Counted from the first letter of the stretch, positions 16,884 through 28,116 are shown. The stretch: 64,000 bases of DNA from Pseudolabrys sp. FHR47 (GCF_005153485.1 NZ_CP039740.1:1491001-1555000), one strand, 5' to 3'. Notes: generated from the sequence alone by a model not told the origin. Numbers and translations: made by a program.

Positions 16884-17648
16884 TCAGGCCATCACCGAAT
16901 AGCCGCCGTCGACGGGAATCGCCGTGCCGGTGAGGAAGTCCGAGGCGGGCGAGGCGAGAAACACCGCGATGCCCGCGAAATCGTCCGGCGCGCCCCACCG
17001 CGCCGCCGGCGTGCGGGCCAGGACGCGCTCATAAAGGCCGGGGACCTGTTCGCGCGCCTTCTTCGTCAGTTCGGTGTCGATCCAGCCGGGCAGGATGGAA
17101 TTGACCTGGATGTTGTCCTTGGCCCAGGCGACCGCGAAGGAACGGGCCATCTGCACGATGGCGCCCTTGCTTGACGCATAGGGAGCGGCATAGGACGAGG
17201 CGAAGATCGTCATCATGGAGCCAATATTGATGATCTTGCCGGCGCCCGCCTTCTTCATGTGGGGATAGACCGCCTGAGAGCACAGGAAGGCGCTGGTGAC
17301 ATTGGTGTCCATCACCAGATGCCATTCCGCCGCGGTCAGTTCTTCCGGCGGCTTGCGCACGGCGGTGCCGGCATTGTTGACGAGAATGTCGAGCCGGCCG
17401 AGTTTGTCGGCAACCGCGTTTACGGCGCCGCGGCAGGATTCTTCCTTCAGCACATCGATCTCGACGAAGTCCGCCCGGGAGTCGATCGCCCGCAGTTCGG
17501 CCAGCGCCGTGTCTGCCTTGGCCTTGTTGCGTCCGGCGATGACCACCGTGGCGCCGGCGCCGGCCAGGCCCTTGGCCATGCCGAGACCGATGCCGCCATT
17601 GCCGCCGGTGACCAGCGCGACGCGCCCGCTGAGATCGAATGCGCTCAT
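16884..17648 (-). CDS. SDR family oxidoreductase
   Basis: 254 residues with all classical short-chain dehydrogenase motifs: TGGNGGIG (about 15-22) for the dinucleotide, NNAG, the catalytic Ser in INIGSMM, Tyr and Lys in YASSKGA, and the PGWIDTEL loop. It resembles gluconate 5-dehydrogenase or 2-deoxygluconate dehydrogenase-type SDRs, so an NAD(P)-dependent sugar or alcohol oxidation is likely. The substrate is not determined. Confidence 0.88.
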   Translation of the reverse strand: MSAFDLSGRVALVTGGNGGIGLGMAKGLAGAGATVVIAGRNKAKADTALAELRAIDSRADFVEIDVLKEESCRGAVNAVADKLGRLDILVNNAGTAVRKPPEELTAAEWHLVMDTNVTSAFLCSQAVYPHMKKAGAGKIINIGSMMTIFASSYAAPYASSKGAIVQMARSFAVAWAKDNIQVNSILPGWIDTELTKKAREQVPGLYERVLARTPAARWGAPDDFAGIAVFLASPASDFLTGTAIPVDGGYSVMA

Positions 17649-17806
17649 TGAATGCTTCCCCGCCCGATGCTTTTGTGTTCTGCCATCTGTCGAAGCGCGG
17701 TATTTACCACAAGCAGGCGGCGCGCGGGCGCAAGGCGAGCCGAGTTTTTGCGGCGATGCTTGCGCATGTGCCCGTAACTTCGATGAAAATGCGGCATGAC
17801 AGCGCG

Positions 17807-17835
17807 TTGTAACGAGACCTTGCGTCCCCTATAAC
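17807..17835 (+). promoter_or_regulatory. Predicted sigma-70-type promoter of hflKC
   Basis: TTGTAA (17807-17812) and TATAAC (17830-17835) are separated by exactly 17 bp. Transcription would start near 17842, leaving a 5' leader of about 46 nt before the hflK ATG. This is the best-scoring promoter in the divergent gap by eye. Confidence 0.55.
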
Positions 17836-17887
17836 CCCTCCCAACTAAAGGCAGGGCGTGTCGGCCGAGTGCCGGGAGACAAGATTT

Positions 17888-19033
17888 ATGCCGTGGAGCA
17901 ATCAAGGCGGTGGTGGCAGCGGGTCCGGTGGACCGTGGGGGTCCGGTGGGGGCGGCAAGAGCCCTTGGGGCTCGAGCCCGCCGCCGTCCGGCGGCCGCCC
18001 GCCCGATCTGGAAGAAATCCTGCGCCGTGGCCAGGACAGGTTGCGCGGCGTGCTGCCCGGCAATATGGGCGGCAAGGGCATTGCGCTCGCCGCGCTTGCT
18101 GCGCTGGCGCTGTGGGGCTTCTCCGGCTTCTTCCGCGTCGAGCCCGATGAACTCGGCGTCGTGCTGCGCTTCGGCAAGGAAGTGCGCGAAGTCCAGCCGG
18201 GTCTGAACTATCACCTGCCTTATCCGATCGAGACCGCGCTCACGCCGAAGGCGCTGCGCGTCAACAAGATCGATATCGGCATGCGTGTCAGCGACGACGC
18301 GCGCCGCGGCGCGACCGTCCGCGACGTGCCGGAGGAGAGCCTGATGCTCACCGGCGATGAAAACATCGTCGACGTCGACTTCGCCGTGCTGTGGCGGGTC
18401 AAGCCGACCGGCGTCGGCGAATACCTGTTCAACATCCAGAATCCGGAAGGCACCGTGAAGGCGGTCGCCGAAAGCGCGATGCGCGAAGTGGTCGGCCGCT
18501 CGGACATTCAGCCGATCCTGACCGGCGCCCGGCAGACCATTGAAAACGCCGTGCACGAACTCATGCAGAAGACGCTGGATGGCTACGGCGCCGGCATCCT
18601 GATCCAGCAGGTGCAATTGCAGAAGGTTGACCCGCCGCAGCAGGTCATCGATGCCTTCCGCGACGTGCAGGCCGCGCGCGCTGACCTCGAGCGCGCTGTC
18701 AACGAGTCGCAGAGCTACGCCAACCGCGTCGTGCCGGAAGCGCGTGGCCGTGTGGCGCAAATCACGCAGGCCGCCGAAGCCTACAAGTCGCAGACAGTCG
18801 CCGAAGCTACCGGTCAGTCGGCGCGCTTCGATAAGATCTATGAGGAATACAGGAAGTCTCCGAACGTGACGCGCGAGCGTATGTACCTCGAAACGATGGA
18901 GCGCGTTCTGGGCGGTGCAGACAAAGTGATCCTGGATTCGGGTGCCGGCGGCTCTGGCGTCGTGCCTTATCTACCGCTCAACGAACTGGCGCGTCCGCAG
19001 CCGCGCACGCCGACGACGGGAGTTCGTCCATGA
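17888..19033 (+). CDS. hflK: FtsH protease modulator HflK
   Basis: 381 residues from ATG 17888, which has GGGAG 9 nt upstream; a GTG at 17858 is less likely. A glycine-rich cytoplasmic N-terminus is followed by one membrane segment (about 65-85) and an SPFH/band-7 domain (VEPDELGVVLRFGK, VDVDFAVLWRV). HflK pairs with HflC in the inner membrane, facing the periplasm, and restrains the FtsH protease. Its stop overlaps the hflC ATG by 4 nt. Confidence 0.94.
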   Translation: MPWSNQGGGGSGSGGPWGSGGGGKSPWGSSPPPSGGRPPDLEEILRRGQDRLRGVLPGNMGGKGIALAALAALALWGFSGFFRVEPDELGVVLRFGKEVREVQPGLNYHLPYPIETALTPKALRVNKIDIGMRVSDDARRGATVRDVPEESLMLTGDENIVDVDFAVLWRVKPTGVGEYLFNIQNPEGTVKAVAESAMREVVGRSDIQPILTGARQTIENAVHELMQKTLDGYGAGILIQQVQLQKVDPPQQVIDAFRDVQAARADLERAVNESQSYANRVVPEARGRVAQITQAAEAYKSQTVAEATGQSARFDKIYEEYRKSPNVTRERMYLETMERVLGGADKVILDSGAGGSGVVPYLPLNELARPQPRTPTTGVRP

Positions 19034-19944
19034 AACTTAATGTCATCGGCGGCGTCGCCGTCGTCATCCTCGTGGCCGCTCTGATCGTTGGCTACTCGTC
19101 GCTGTTCACCGTCTACCAGACCCAGCAGGCCCTTGTGGTTCGTCTCGGTCAGCCGGTGCGCGTCGTCACCGAGCCGGGTTTGAACTTCAAAGCTCCGTTC
19201 ATCGACAACGTCATCACGATAGACAAAAGAATTCTCGATCTTGAGGCGCCGGCGCAGGAAGTCATCGCCTCCGACCAGAAGCGCCTCGTGGTCGATGCCT
19301 TCGCGCGTTACCGCATCAAGAACGCCCTGCAATTCTACCAAACGCTTGGTTCGATCCAGGGCGCCAACTCGCAATTGACCATTCTGCTCAACTCGGCCCT
19401 TCGCCGCGTGCTGGGTGAGGCGACGTTCACCCACGTGGTGCGCGATCAGCGCTCCGAACTGATGGAGCGCATCTTGCAGCTCGTCGACCGTGAGGCTGCC
19501 GGTTACGGCATTCAGGTCGTCGATGTCCGCATCCGCCGGGCAGACTTGCCAGAGCAGAACAGTCAGGCGGTATATCAGCGTATGCAGACTGAACGTGCCC
19601 GCGAAGCGGCCGAATTCCGTGCTCAGGGCGCCCAGCGCGCCCAGGAAATTCGATCCCGCGCCGACCGTGACGTCACGGTACTGGTGGCCGATGCGCAATC
19701 GAAATCGGAGCAGATCCGCGGTGAAGGCGATGCGATTCGCAACCAGATCTTCGCTGAGGCTTTTAACAAAGATCCGGAGTTCTTCGCCTTTTACCGCTCG
19801 ATGCAGGCGTACGAGACCAGCCTGAAGCCGGGCGATACGCGGCTGCTGCTCAAGCCGGACAATAGCTTCTTCCGCTTTTTCAACCAGCCGACTGGCGTCC
19901 AACCCGGTCAGCCGGCTACCCGGCCGACGGCGCCCGCTCAGTAG
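19030..19944 (+). CDS. hflC: FtsH protease modulator HflC
   Basis: 304 residues. One N-terminal anchor (VIGGVAVVILVAALIVGYSS) is followed by an SPFH domain (QTQQALVVRLGQPVRVVTEP) and a long helix rich in Ala, Arg and Glu. It completes the HflKC complex. It is translationally coupled to hflK and followed after 13 bp by a DUF2065 gene, the usual arrangement in proteobacteria. Confidence 0.94.
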   Translation: MKLNVIGGVAVVILVAALIVGYSSLFTVYQTQQALVVRLGQPVRVVTEPGLNFKAPFIDNVITIDKRILDLEAPAQEVIASDQKRLVVDAFARYRIKNALQFYQTLGSIQGANSQLTILLNSALRRVLGEATFTHVVRDQRSELMERILQLVDREAAGYGIQVVDVRIRRADLPEQNSQAVYQRMQTERAREAAEFRAQGAQRAQEIRSRADRDVTVLVADAQSKSEQIRGEGDAIRNQIFAEAFNKDPEFFAFYRSMQAYETSLKPGDTRLLLKPDNSFFRFFNQPTGVQPGQPATRPTAPAQ

Positions 19945-19957
19945 CGGGTGCTAGCGG

Positions 19958-20143
19958 ATGTCCGACTTTCTGGCCGCACTCGGGCTGGTCTTCGTGATTG
20001 AAGGCCTGATCTTCGCGGCTTTTCCGGCGCACGGCAAAAAGGCGGTCGAAAGCGTGCTCAACACGCCGCCGGCCACCTTGCGGCTGATTGGGCTGGGATC
20101 GGCCGTTGTCGGTATATTGATCGTCTGGATGGTGCGATCCTGA
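19958..20143 (+). CDS. DUF2065 family small membrane protein
   Basis: 61 residues with two hydrophobic helices (LAALGLVFVIEGLIFAAFP and LIGLGSAVVGILIVWMV). It matches the DUF2065/YjeT family, commonly found just after hflC. The function is unknown; the conserved position suggests a link with HflKC or FtsH. Confidence 0.85.
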   Translation: MSDFLAALGLVFVIEGLIFAAFPAHGKKAVESVLNTPPATLRLIGLGSAVVGILIVWMVRS

Positions 20144-20164
20144 GGCTTTTGGCCCGAGATAAAA

Positions 20165-20186
20165 CCGCCGGCCAAAGAACCGGCGG
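20165..20186. terminator. Hairpin after DUF2065 gene
   Basis: CCGCCGG (20165-20171) and CCGGCGG (20180-20186) form a 7-bp GC stem with an 8-nt loop. Only CTTCTC follows, so as a plus-strand terminator it would be weak. Confidence 0.45.
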
Positions 20187-20286
20187 CTTCTCGCGCGGTC
20201 TTGATGGCAATCTCCTGTCGCTGCCCTTGAATCGCCGCTAATTCAGGGTCACTTTGTGGTGACCCCTCCCTGGAGAATCGACGCCA

Positions 20287-21774
20287 ATGGGCGCCCCTAA
20301 ACTTCGTTTCAGAACGACTTTCGCACTCGTGCTCGCCGCCACCTTGGCCGGCCCGCTGACCGCCGCGCCGGCGCTGGCGCGCGGCCCGGAGGGCATCGCC
20401 GACGTCTCCGAGCAGGTGATCGACGCTGTGGTCAACATCTCGACCAAACAGAAGGTCGACCTCAATTCCGGCGCCATGCCGCAGCTTCCGCCGGGCTCGC
20501 CCTTCGAGGAATTTTTCGAGGAGTTCTTCAAGAACCGCCGCGGTCCGGGCGGACAGGGCCCGAACGGCAACACGCCGCAGTCGCGCCGTGTCAATTCACT
20601 CGGCTCCGGCTTCATCATCGATGCCGAAGGTTATGTCGTGACTAACAATCACGTCATCGCCGATGCCGACGAGGTAAGCGTTATCCTCAATGACGGTACG
20701 ACGCTCAAGGCCGATCTGGTCGGCACCGACAAGAAGACCGATCTCGCGCTCCTGAAGGTGACACCGACGAAGCCGCTCAAGGCGGTCAAGTTCGGCGACA
20801 GCGATAAATTGCGTCTCGGCGAATGGGTCATCGCGATCGGTAACCCGTTTTCGCTCGGCGGCACCGTGACCGCCGGCATCGTCTCGGCACGCAACCGCGA
20901 CATCCAGTCCGGTCCGTACGACAACTATATCCAGACCGACGCTTCGATTAACCGCGGCAACTCGGGCGGCCCGCTGTTCAACCTCGATGGCGACGTCATC
21001 GGCGTCAATACCGCGATCATCTCGCCATCCGGCGGCTCGATCGGCATCGGTTTCGCCGTGCCGTCGAAGACCGCGGTTGCGGTCATCGATCAGCTGCGCA
21101 ACTTCAAGGAAGTGCGCCGCGGCTGGCTCGGCGTCCGCATCCAGCAGGTGACCGAAGAGATCGCCGACAGCCTCAACATCAAGCCGGCGCGCGGTGCGCT
21201 GATCGCCGGCATCGATGACAAGGGGCCAGCCAAACCGGCCGGCATCGAGCCCGGCGACGTCATCGTCAAATTCGACGGCAAGGACGTCAAGGAAATGCGT
21301 GACCTGCCGCGCATCGTTGCCGACACCGCGGTTGGCAAGGATGTCGAGGTGACCATCATCCGCAAGGGCAAGGAAGAGACCAAGACGGTGAAGCTCGGCC
21401 GTCTTGAGGACGATAAGCCGACGCCGGCATCGCTGACGCCGAAGAAGGATCAGCCTGACGAGGACAAATCTTCGGTCAGGAAGGCGCTTGGCCTCGATCT
21501 GGCAAACCTCAACGAGGCCAACCGCAAGAAGTTCAAGATCGACGACAAGGTGAAAGGCGTGGTCATCACCGGCGTCGATCCGAACTCGGCAGCGGCCGAG
21601 AAGCGTTTGCAGCCCGGCATGGTGATCGCCGAGGTGCAGCAGCAGCCGGTGACCAGCGCGGCCGATCTGCAGAAGCGCATCGACCAGCTCAAGAAAGAAG
21701 GCAAGAAGACCGTGGTGCTACTGGTGCAGTCGCCGTCGGGCGATCCGAGCTTCGTGGCGATCGGGTTGCAGTAG
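20287..21774 (+). CDS. DegP/Do-family periplasmic serine endoprotease
   Basis: 495 residues. A signal peptide (about 1-31, ending PALA) leads to a trypsin-like domain with His122 in NNHVIA, Asp152 in TDLALLKV and Ser226 in GNSGGPL. Two PDZ domains follow (GWLGVRIQ, about 275-365; and about 400-490). It should degrade or refold damaged envelope proteins. It follows hflKC, another envelope quality-control system, but a hairpin and 143 bp separate them, so it may have its own promoter. Could be named degP or mucD. Confidence 0.93.
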   Translation: MGAPKLRFRTTFALVLAATLAGPLTAAPALARGPEGIADVSEQVIDAVVNISTKQKVDLNSGAMPQLPPGSPFEEFFEEFFKNRRGPGGQGPNGNTPQSRRVNSLGSGFIIDAEGYVVTNNHVIADADEVSVILNDGTTLKADLVGTDKKTDLALLKVTPTKPLKAVKFGDSDKLRLGEWVIAIGNPFSLGGTVTAGIVSARNRDIQSGPYDNYIQTDASINRGNSGGPLFNLDGDVIGVNTAIISPSGGSIGIGFAVPSKTAVAVIDQLRNFKEVRRGWLGVRIQQVTEEIADSLNIKPARGALIAGIDDKGPAKPAGIEPGDVIVKFDGKDVKEMRDLPRIVADTAVGKDVEVTIIRKGKEETKTVKLGRLEDDKPTPASLTPKKDQPDEDKSSVRKALGLDLANLNEANRKKFKIDDKVKGVVITGVDPNSAAAEKRLQPGMVIAEVQQQPVTSAADLQKRIDQLKKEGKKTVVLLVQSPSGDPSFVAIGLQ

Positions 21775-21800
21775 GCCGAACCACCACGCGGAACATCGAG

Positions 21801-21826
21801 CGGCCGGGCTTTGCCCGGCCGTTTGT
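21801..21826 (+). terminator. Rho-independent terminator after degP-like gene
   Basis: CGGCCGGGC (21801-21809), loop TTT, GCCCGGCCG (21813-21821), then TTTGTTTT. This is a strong 9-bp GC stem with a T tract. It lies between two convergent genes, so it may serve both. Confidence 0.85.
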
Positions 21827-21827
21827 T

Positions 21828-22730
21828 TTAAGCGTCGACGAATTCGTCGCGCCGATAGCCCTGGATATACAGAAGCGCGGTGAGGTCGCCGTGCTCAATG
21901 CGCGCGGGGGCCGCTTCGGCCACCTTCGGCTTGGCGTGATAGGCAACGCCAAGGCCGGCCTCGGCGATCATGTCGAGGTCGTTGGCGCCATCGCCGACCG
22001 CCATGGTCTGCTCCTTGGTCAGGCCGAATTCCTGACGCAGTTCGAGCAGCGCGGCGCGTTTGGCGTCACGGCCGAATATCGGCTCGGCCACGGTGCCGGC
22101 CAGCTTGTGGCCGTCGATCACCGTCAGGCTGTTGGCGCGGTTCTCATTAAAGCCGATCATCGCAGCGACACGATCGGTAAACAGAGTGAAGCCGCCGGAC
22201 ACGAGAGCAGTGTGCGCACCGTTTGCACGCATCGTGCGGACCAGCGCCCGCGCGCCAGGCGTCAGCCTGATGCGGTCGCGAAGAACCTCGTCGATCACCG
22301 AAACCTTAAGGCCCTCGAGCAGCGCCACGCGCTCCCGCAAGGCGGGCTCAAAAGCGATTTCGCCGCGCATGGCGCGCTCGGTGATCGCCGCCACATGGGC
22401 TTTCAGGCCCGCATAGTCGGCAAGCTCGTCGATGCATTCCTGGCCGATCATGGTGGAATCCATGTCGGCGAGAAACAGCTTCTTGCGCCGGCCTTCGGAT
22501 GGCTGCACGACCGCGTCAGTACCAGCTAGGGCGGCGCGCAGGCTCTCGGCAAGGGCGCGTTGGTCGGCGTCCGGGGCTGCGGTAAAGGAAATATCTGCGG
22601 CACGGCCGGGATCGAGCCAAACCGGTACGCCGGGCGCGGGTAGGGCGACACGGGCGCGCGCGAGCGCGTCGTCGTCAAGAGGTTCGCGGCCGGCGATGAT
22701 GGTGGCGGTGAGGGATGAGGACGAGGTCAT
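21828..22730 (-). CDS. serB: Phosphoserine phosphatase
   Basis: 300 residues from ATG 22730. HAD motif I is [10 protein letters not shown], motif II lies in [10 protein letters not shown], and the C-terminal [10 protein letters not shown] carries the Mg-binding Asp residues. An N-terminal region of about 80 residues precedes the catalytic domain, as in alphaproteobacterial SerB. It makes serine from phosphoserine in the cytoplasm. Its ATG is four bases from the divergent miaA ATG, so its promoter must lie inside miaA. No good Shine-Dalgarno is seen. Confidence 0.92.
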   Translation of the reverse strand: MTSSSSLTATIIAGREPLDDDALARARVALPAPGVPVWLDPGRAADISFTAAPDADQRALAESLRAALAGTDAVVQPSEGRRKKLFLADMDSTMIGQECIDELADYAGLKAHVAAITERAMRGEIAFEPALRERVALLEGLKVSVIDEVLRDRIRLTPGARALVRTMRANGAHTALVSGGFTLFTDRVAAMIGFNENRANSLTVIDGHKLAGTVAEPIFGRDAKRAALLELRQEFGLTKEQTMAVGDGANDLDMIAEAGLGVAYHAKPKVAEAAPARIEHGDLTALLYIQGYRRDEFVDA

Positions 22731-22734
22731 TGCG

Positions 22735-23655
22735 ATGCCAGATGTGAAGCAGGCGGTGCTTATCGCCGGTCCGACCGCCAGCGGCAAGTCGGCTTTGGCG
22801 CTGGCGCTGGCCGACCGCCTCGGCGGCACCATCGTCAATGCCGACTCCATGCAGGTCTATGCGGGCCTGCGCGTCATCACCGCGCGGCCGACGGCGGAGG
22901 AGGAGGCGCGCGCCCAACATATGCTCTACGGTCATGTCGACGCCGCCGAATCCTACTCGACCGGCCAGTGGCTGCGCGAGGTTACACAGGTGCTGGACGA
23001 CATCGCCGCTGCCGGCCGCGTCCCGATCGTGGTCGGTGGTACCGGGCTTTATTTCAAGGTGCTGACCGAAGGGATTGCGGCCGTACCGGCGATCCCGGCC
23101 GAAATCCGCGAAAGCGTGCGCGAACGGCTGGCGCGCGACGGCGTCTCGTCCCTCTATACCGAACTGACCGCGCTCGATCCGGTGACGGCGGCGCGGCTGA
23201 TGCCGCTCGACCGCTCCCGCATTGCCCGCGCCCTGGAAGTCGTGCTGGCCACCGGGCGCTCGATCAGCGACTGGCACGGCGAGGGCACCGCGCCGCTGCT
23301 GCCACCGGAGCGCGCGGTGAAAATCTTCGTGACCCTCGAACGCACCCAACTGGTCTCGCGGATCGAGGCACGCTTCGCCGCGATGATGCAGGCCGGCGCC
23401 CTCGACGAGGTCCGGGCGCTTGCTGCACGCGATCTCGATCCGCTGCTGCCCGCGATGAAAGCCCACGGCGTGCCGTGGCTGATCCGGCACCTCAAGGGCG
23501 AAATCCCGCTCGACGAGGCTGTCGCCGGGTCGATCATGGATACCCGGCGCTATGCCAAGCGCCAGCACACCTGGTTCCGTGGTCAGATGAAGGACTGGCC
23601 TATGGTTCCGATCGAGCGCGCCCTTGATGTGATAACGGGTGCATTGACCGACTAA
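22735..23655 (+). CDS. miaA: tRNA dimethylallyltransferase
   Basis: 306 residues from ATG 22735. P-loop GPTASGKS (12-19), then [29 protein letters not shown] and the C-terminal [14 protein letters not shown] are all conserved. It adds a dimethylallyl group to A37 of tRNAs that read UNN codons. A longer frame opens upstream at 22432 but overlaps serB antisense and has no homologous look. Its regulatory DNA must lie inside serB. Confidence 0.95.
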   Translation: MPDVKQAVLIAGPTASGKSALALALADRLGGTIVNADSMQVYAGLRVITARPTAEEEARAQHMLYGHVDAAESYSTGQWLREVTQVLDDIAAAGRVPIVVGGTGLYFKVLTEGIAAVPAIPAEIRESVRERLARDGVSSLYTELTALDPVTAARLMPLDRSRIARALEVVLATGRSISDWHGEGTAPLLPPERAVKIFVTLERTQLVSRIEARFAAMMQAGALDEVRALAARDLDPLLPAMKAHGVPWLIRHLKGEIPLDEAVAGSIMDTRRYAKRQHTWFRGQMKDWPMVPIERALDVITGALTD

Positions 23656-23826
23656 ACACAGAATCTACGGTATCCCGATAGCGATCATAATCTAGTTTAT
23701 CAAATAACTCTATCCATAGCCTGTAAAATTTTCTGCCAAGTTTAGGGCTCTTTAATGCGCCGCAGGGACATTGGAACAAATCCGCAGAAGGCGGATGTAA
23801 TTGTTTCTTTGGCTGGAGCGCGACCC
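23656..23826. promoter_or_regulatory. AT-rich leader of the chemoreceptor array
   Basis: 171 bp that are visibly more AT-rich than the flanking genes, as expected for a promoter region. No clear -35/-10 pair or operator can be assigned. Confidence 0.35.
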
Positions 23827-25887
23827 ATGGCGATTTTTTCTTTCAAGAGCATTTCGACGCGAATTGCCGTCACTTTCGCGCTCGTCGTGCCGATCGCGGT
23901 GTGGGCTCTATCGTCCGAGACCTGGCGCTCCTACGAACTCTACAGCAAGGCGCAGAAGGCGGATCGCCAGAACACCGCTGCCAACGCACTCATTCTCGGC
24001 GTCTACGATATTCTAATCGAACGCGCGCTGGTCAGCAGCGCGCTGCAGGCTGCCGACTCCGCCAGCGCGGCCGCACTCAAGGAGATTCAGGATCAGCGGA
24101 TCGGCGCCAAGACCAAGATCGACGCCGCCTTCAAGGCGTTGCAGTCGGAGGACTTCCCGCGCAAGCAGGAACTGATCAAGGAATTCAACGAGGCGCGCGC
24201 GAAAGTCGACCAGTACCGTCAGAAATCCGAGGAAGCGATCAAGCTGCCGAAGGCGCAGCGTGATGCCGACACTGTCAAGAATACCGTTTCGGCGTTGACC
24301 GCCTTTGCCGGTACCGCGCAGAAACTGTGGAATCGCGTGCTGAGCAGCACCAGCGCGATGGACCCTGAACTGGCGCGGCTTGCCTCGATCCGTATCTATG
24401 CGTGGAACATGCGTGAGATCGGCGGCAGCGAGCGCTCGACGCTGGCGCAGTCCATATCTGCCGGCACGCCCATTCCGCCGGCCAATCTCGAAAAGATACA
24501 GGTGATCCGCAACCAGGTCAGCCTGCTATGGCGTTTGCTGCAGGCCACGATCATTGACGGCGAACACGCCACCATCACCGCAGGCGTCAAGGCGGCAACG
24601 GGCGGGTACTTCGGCAAGTTCCAGCCGCTGGCCGACGAGATCCGCAAGGTCTCGGCCGCGGGCGGCAAGTATCCGATGGCCACGCCGGAATGGGTCGACA
24701 CGACCACGCCGCTCCTGGCGACGCTGCTCGATGTCATGAATGGGGCCGGCGCGGCGAGTGAGGCCTATACCGAGGCTCTTATCGCTTCGAGCCTTCAGAC
24801 GCTGATCATCAGCAGCATTCTTCTTATCGCATGCGTTGCGATCTTCTTCGGCGCTATCGCTTTCAGCGTCATCACTGTGGCACGCCCGCTGCGGATGCTC
24901 ACCAAGCCGCTCGGTCAGATCGCAGAAGGTAACTTCGCCGTCGATGTGCCGTATCGCGAACGGCCGGACGAGATTGGTCAGATCGCAGTCGCGGTCAACG
25001 GCATGGCTGACAAGGTGCGTGAGGCCCTGCTGCAAATCAAAGCGGCGGCGACCGAAGTCACCAACGCTTCCATCGAAATTTCGAGTGCCACGACCGATCT
25101 ATCGCAGCGCACCGAAGAACAGGCCGCCAGTCTGGAAGAGACAACCGCGGCGATGGAGGAGATTTCTTCGATCATCAAGCAGAACGCGGAGAACGCCCGC
25201 GAAGCGAGCCGCTCGGCCGACGAAACGCGCGCCGTTGCCAATCAGAGCGGCGAAGTCGTCGCCAAGGCGGTTGAAGCCATGGCGCGCATCGAAGAATCGT
25301 CCAAGAGCATCTCCGAGATCATTGTTGTGATCGACGAGATTGCGCGCCAGACCAACCTTCTCGCCTTGAATGCGGCCGTGGAAGCCGCACGCGCGGGCGA
25401 GGCAGGGCGCGGCTTCGCCGTCGTCGCTTCCGAAGTGCGCAGCCTGGCGCAACGCTCTTCGCAAGCCGCCAAGGACATCACCACGTTGATCACCAAATCC
25501 GGCGGTCAGGTCCAAGAGGGAGTCGACCTGGTCAACAAGGCCGGCGCCGCGCTTGGCCGCATTACCGATTCCATCCAGAAGGTCACTAGCCTGATTAACG
25601 ACATCGCCAGCGCTAGCGCCGAGCAGTCGACCGGCGTCGACGAGGTCAACAAGGCGATGAACATGATGGATGACACCACGCAGAAGAACTCTGCGCTGGT
25701 CGAAGAGAATGCCGCGACGGCCAAGATGCTGGAGCAACAGGCGCGGATGATGGACGGGCAGATCGGCTTCTTCCGCTTCGGCGACGAGGCAACTTCGACC
25801 AAGGCTGTCCCCCGCCACGCGGGACGTGTCGCCGCGCGGGGCCGCGCCGAACGGGCCGCCGCTGAGGATATCGACGAGGCGGCGTAA
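23827..25887 (+). CDS. Methyl-accepting chemotaxis protein (first of three)
   Basis: 686 residues from ATG 23827, with GGAG 8 nt upstream; an ATG at 23755 would add 24 residues. TM1 is about 12-30, a helical periplasmic sensor region runs to about 320, TM2 is [20 protein letters not shown], then HAMP and the signalling hairpin. The tip segment [17 protein letters not shown] is intact, so it can couple to CheW/CheA. No C-terminal CheR-binding pentapeptide is visible. The ligand is unknown. Its sensor region differs clearly from the next two receptors. Confidence 0.92.
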   Translation: MAIFSFKSISTRIAVTFALVVPIAVWALSSETWRSYELYSKAQKADRQNTAANALILGVYDILIERALVSSALQAADSASAAALKEIQDQRIGAKTKIDAAFKALQSEDFPRKQELIKEFNEARAKVDQYRQKSEEAIKLPKAQRDADTVKNTVSALTAFAGTAQKLWNRVLSSTSAMDPELARLASIRIYAWNMREIGGSERSTLAQSISAGTPIPPANLEKIQVIRNQVSLLWRLLQATIIDGEHATITAGVKAATGGYFGKFQPLADEIRKVSAAGGKYPMATPEWVDTTTPLLATLLDVMNGAGAASEAYTEALIASSLQTLIISSILLIACVAIFFGAIAFSVITVARPLRMLTKPLGQIAEGNFAVDVPYRERPDEIGQIAVAVNGMADKVREALLQIKAAATEVTNASIEISSATTDLSQRTEEQAASLEETTAAMEEISSIIKQNAENAREASRSADETRAVANQSGEVVAKAVEAMARIEESSKSISEIIVVIDEIARQTNLLALNAAVEAARAGEAGRGFAVVASEVRSLAQRSSQAAKDITTLITKSGGQVQEGVDLVNKAGAALGRITDSIQKVTSLINDIASASAEQSTGVDEVNKAMNMMDDTTQKNSALVEENAATAKMLEQQARMMDGQIGFFRFGDEATSTKAVPRHAGRVAARGRAERAAAEDIDEAA

Positions 25888-26073
25888 GTCGCATCCTCCG
25901 CTGGGATCAGCGGCTTGTTGCCGCGCGGGTGGGCCTGCGACCTACTTTAATCTATTTGAATAAAACGCTGGGCCTAAATTCCAGGTCCGGCGGACGCTGG
26001 TACTCATAAACTCTTCAGTTCTTCCCACGAGATTGGTTCGAGATCCGGGCTCGACTCGAATTTGGGATAGAAC

Positions 26074-28116
26074 ATGCTCAATCGCCTGTCGGTGAATGCA
26101 CTTCTGAAATCCGTTATCGGTTTGATGGCAGGCGTCATCATTATCACGGTTGCCGTTGGCGGCTGGCAGTCGTGGCGAGAATATCAGTCGGCCAACCTCC
26201 TGTCGAAAGTGGCGGCGGTTTCGTCTCACCTATTTAAAGCGCTGCCGGAAATCCGCGTCGAGCGGGCACAAACCGCGCGCTACCTTGGGCTTGAACGGGC
26301 GCCAAGCGACCGAACGCTGTTGACCGATGCGAGAAAAGCCGAAATGCCGGCGCTGAAAGCCGGTCTCGCTGCGCTCCGTGACATCGATGAGCCGGGTATT
26401 GCAGAGCAGGCCGCCACGCTCGCCGCCATGATCAAGAAGTGGGAGGCGCTGCAAGTCGAGACGGACGCCGCATTCGACAAGCCGAAAGCTGAACGGCCAG
26501 TTGGTCTTGGCGACACGTATTACAAGACCGGCGGTGAATTTCTCGATCTTCTCGACCGCATTTCGAGGAACCTGACCGCGCTGATAAAGCTGCGCGATCC
26601 CTATGTCGACCAATTGTTCAACGTCAAACAGTTGGCATGGGCGGCGCGCAATCAGGCTGGCGATAGCAATACGATCATTTCGAATGCTGTCGGCGGGTTG
26701 AAGCCGGCGCCTGACGCGGTGGAGAAGTACCAAGCCAATCTCGCCGCCGGCTACGCATCATGGTCCGCCATCCAGGATATTGTCGATGGCATCGAGCTTC
26801 CGGTCGCCTTTAAACAGGCGCTACAGACCGCAACGAAAGATTTCTTCTCGCCGGACTACGCCAAGCTGCGGCGTGACCAGCTCGATGCGGCGCTATCCGG
26901 TCAGACGCTGAGGGTTCCTGCCAAGGATTGGGTCAAGTTCTCTGTCGACAGGCTCAATCTCATCCTCGGGGTAGCCAACGCCGCGCTGGCGTCCATCGCC
27001 GGGCATGCCGACCAACTTAAACAGCAAATGATCTGGAAGCTGTCGATACAGTTTATCGTGCTTTGTTTCGCTATCGCGTTGACCGGAGGAGTTGTGGTTC
27101 TGCTGGCCCGCCGCGTTACCGAACCGCTGCGCCGTATTCAGACCGGCATGATGAAGGTCGCCGAGGGCGACTTCAATGTCACACTGCCGCGCATGGAGGC
27201 CAAAGACGAAATCGGGCAGATCGTCAATGCAGTTGGTGTGATGATCCAGCAAGTTCGTAGCACGATCTTCCAGATCAAGAACTCGTCGAACGAGGTCACC
27301 AATGCCTCGGCGGAAATCTCGCTGAGTACGGCCGATCTGTCGCAGCGCACCGAAGAGCAGGCGGCAAGCCTGGAGGAAACCTCCGCGTCGATGGAGGAAA
27401 TCGCCAACACAGTCCGCCGCAACGCCGAGAGCGCGCAGGAGGCGACGAAGTCGGCGCAGGCAACACGTCAGGTGGCGGATCGTGGCGGCGAAGTGGCCGG
27501 CCGCGCCGTTCAGGCCATGGCGCGCATCGAGGAATCCTCGCGCAAGATTTCCGACATCATCAGCGTGATCGATGAAATCGCGCGGCAGACCAACCTTCTG
27601 GCTCTGAACGCGGCGGTGGAAGCCGCGCGTGCCGGCGAGGCCGGCCGCGGTTTTGCGGTGGTCGCCTCCGAGGTGCGCAGCCTGGCGCAGCGCTCGTCAC
27701 AGGCGGCGAAGGATATCGCCCAACTCATTACCAACTCGACCGGGCAGGTGAAGGAGGGCGTCCAACTCGTCAATCAGGCGGGTAGTGCGCTCAACGAGAT
27801 CGTCGAGTCGATCCGTCATGTCGCCGACGCGGTGTCCGAGATCGCCAATGCCAGCAGCGAACAGGCGACCGGCATCGAGGAAATCAAGCGTACCCTCGAT
27901 CAGATGGACGAACTCACGCAGCGTAACTCGGCGCTGGTGGAGGAAAACGCCGCCACCGCCCAAACGCTCGAGCAGCAGGCCAGGGCCATGGATGAGCAAC
28001 TTGCTTATTTCCGGACCGAAACCGGGACGTTTGCGACAAACAAAGTTGAAGCGCGCGGTCCTGCCGGCACCAAGCGTCCCGCATCGTGGGCCGCTCCGGC
28101 GAAAAACGCTGCGTAG
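26074..28116 (+). CDS. Methyl-accepting chemotaxis protein (second of three)
   Basis: 680 residues. The start [20 protein letters not shown] is very like that of the third receptor. TM1 is about 10-32, a helical sensor domain follows, TM2 is [19 protein letters not shown] near 320-340, then HAMP and a signalling domain with the conserved [17 protein letters not shown] tip. It senses an unknown periplasmic ligand and signals to CheA. It probably arose with the third gene by tandem duplication. Confidence 0.92.
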   Translation: MLNRLSVNALLKSVIGLMAGVIIITVAVGGWQSWREYQSANLLSKVAAVSSHLFKALPEIRVERAQTARYLGLERAPSDRTLLTDARKAEMPALKAGLAALRDIDEPGIAEQAATLAAMIKKWEALQVETDAAFDKPKAERPVGLGDTYYKTGGEFLDLLDRISRNLTALIKLRDPYVDQLFNVKQLAWAARNQAGDSNTIISNAVGGLKPAPDAVEKYQANLAAGYASWSAIQDIVDGIELPVAFKQALQTATKDFFSPDYAKLRRDQLDAALSGQTLRVPAKDWVKFSVDRLNLILGVANAALASIAGHADQLKQQMIWKLSIQFIVLCFAIALTGGVVVLLARRVTEPLRRIQTGMMKVAEGDFNVTLPRMEAKDEIGQIVNAVGVMIQQVRSTIFQIKNSSNEVTNASAEISLSTADLSQRTEEQAASLEETSASMEEIANTVRRNAESAQEATKSAQATRQVADRGGEVAGRAVQAMARIEESSRKISDIISVIDEIARQTNLLALNAAVEAARAGEAGRGFAVVASEVRSLAQRSSQAAKDIAQLITNSTGQVKEGVQLVNQAGSALNEIVESIRHVADAVSEIANASSEQATGIEEIKRTLDQMDELTQRNSALVEENAATAQTLEQQARAMDEQLAYFRTETGTFATNKVEARGPAGTKRPASWAAPAKNAA

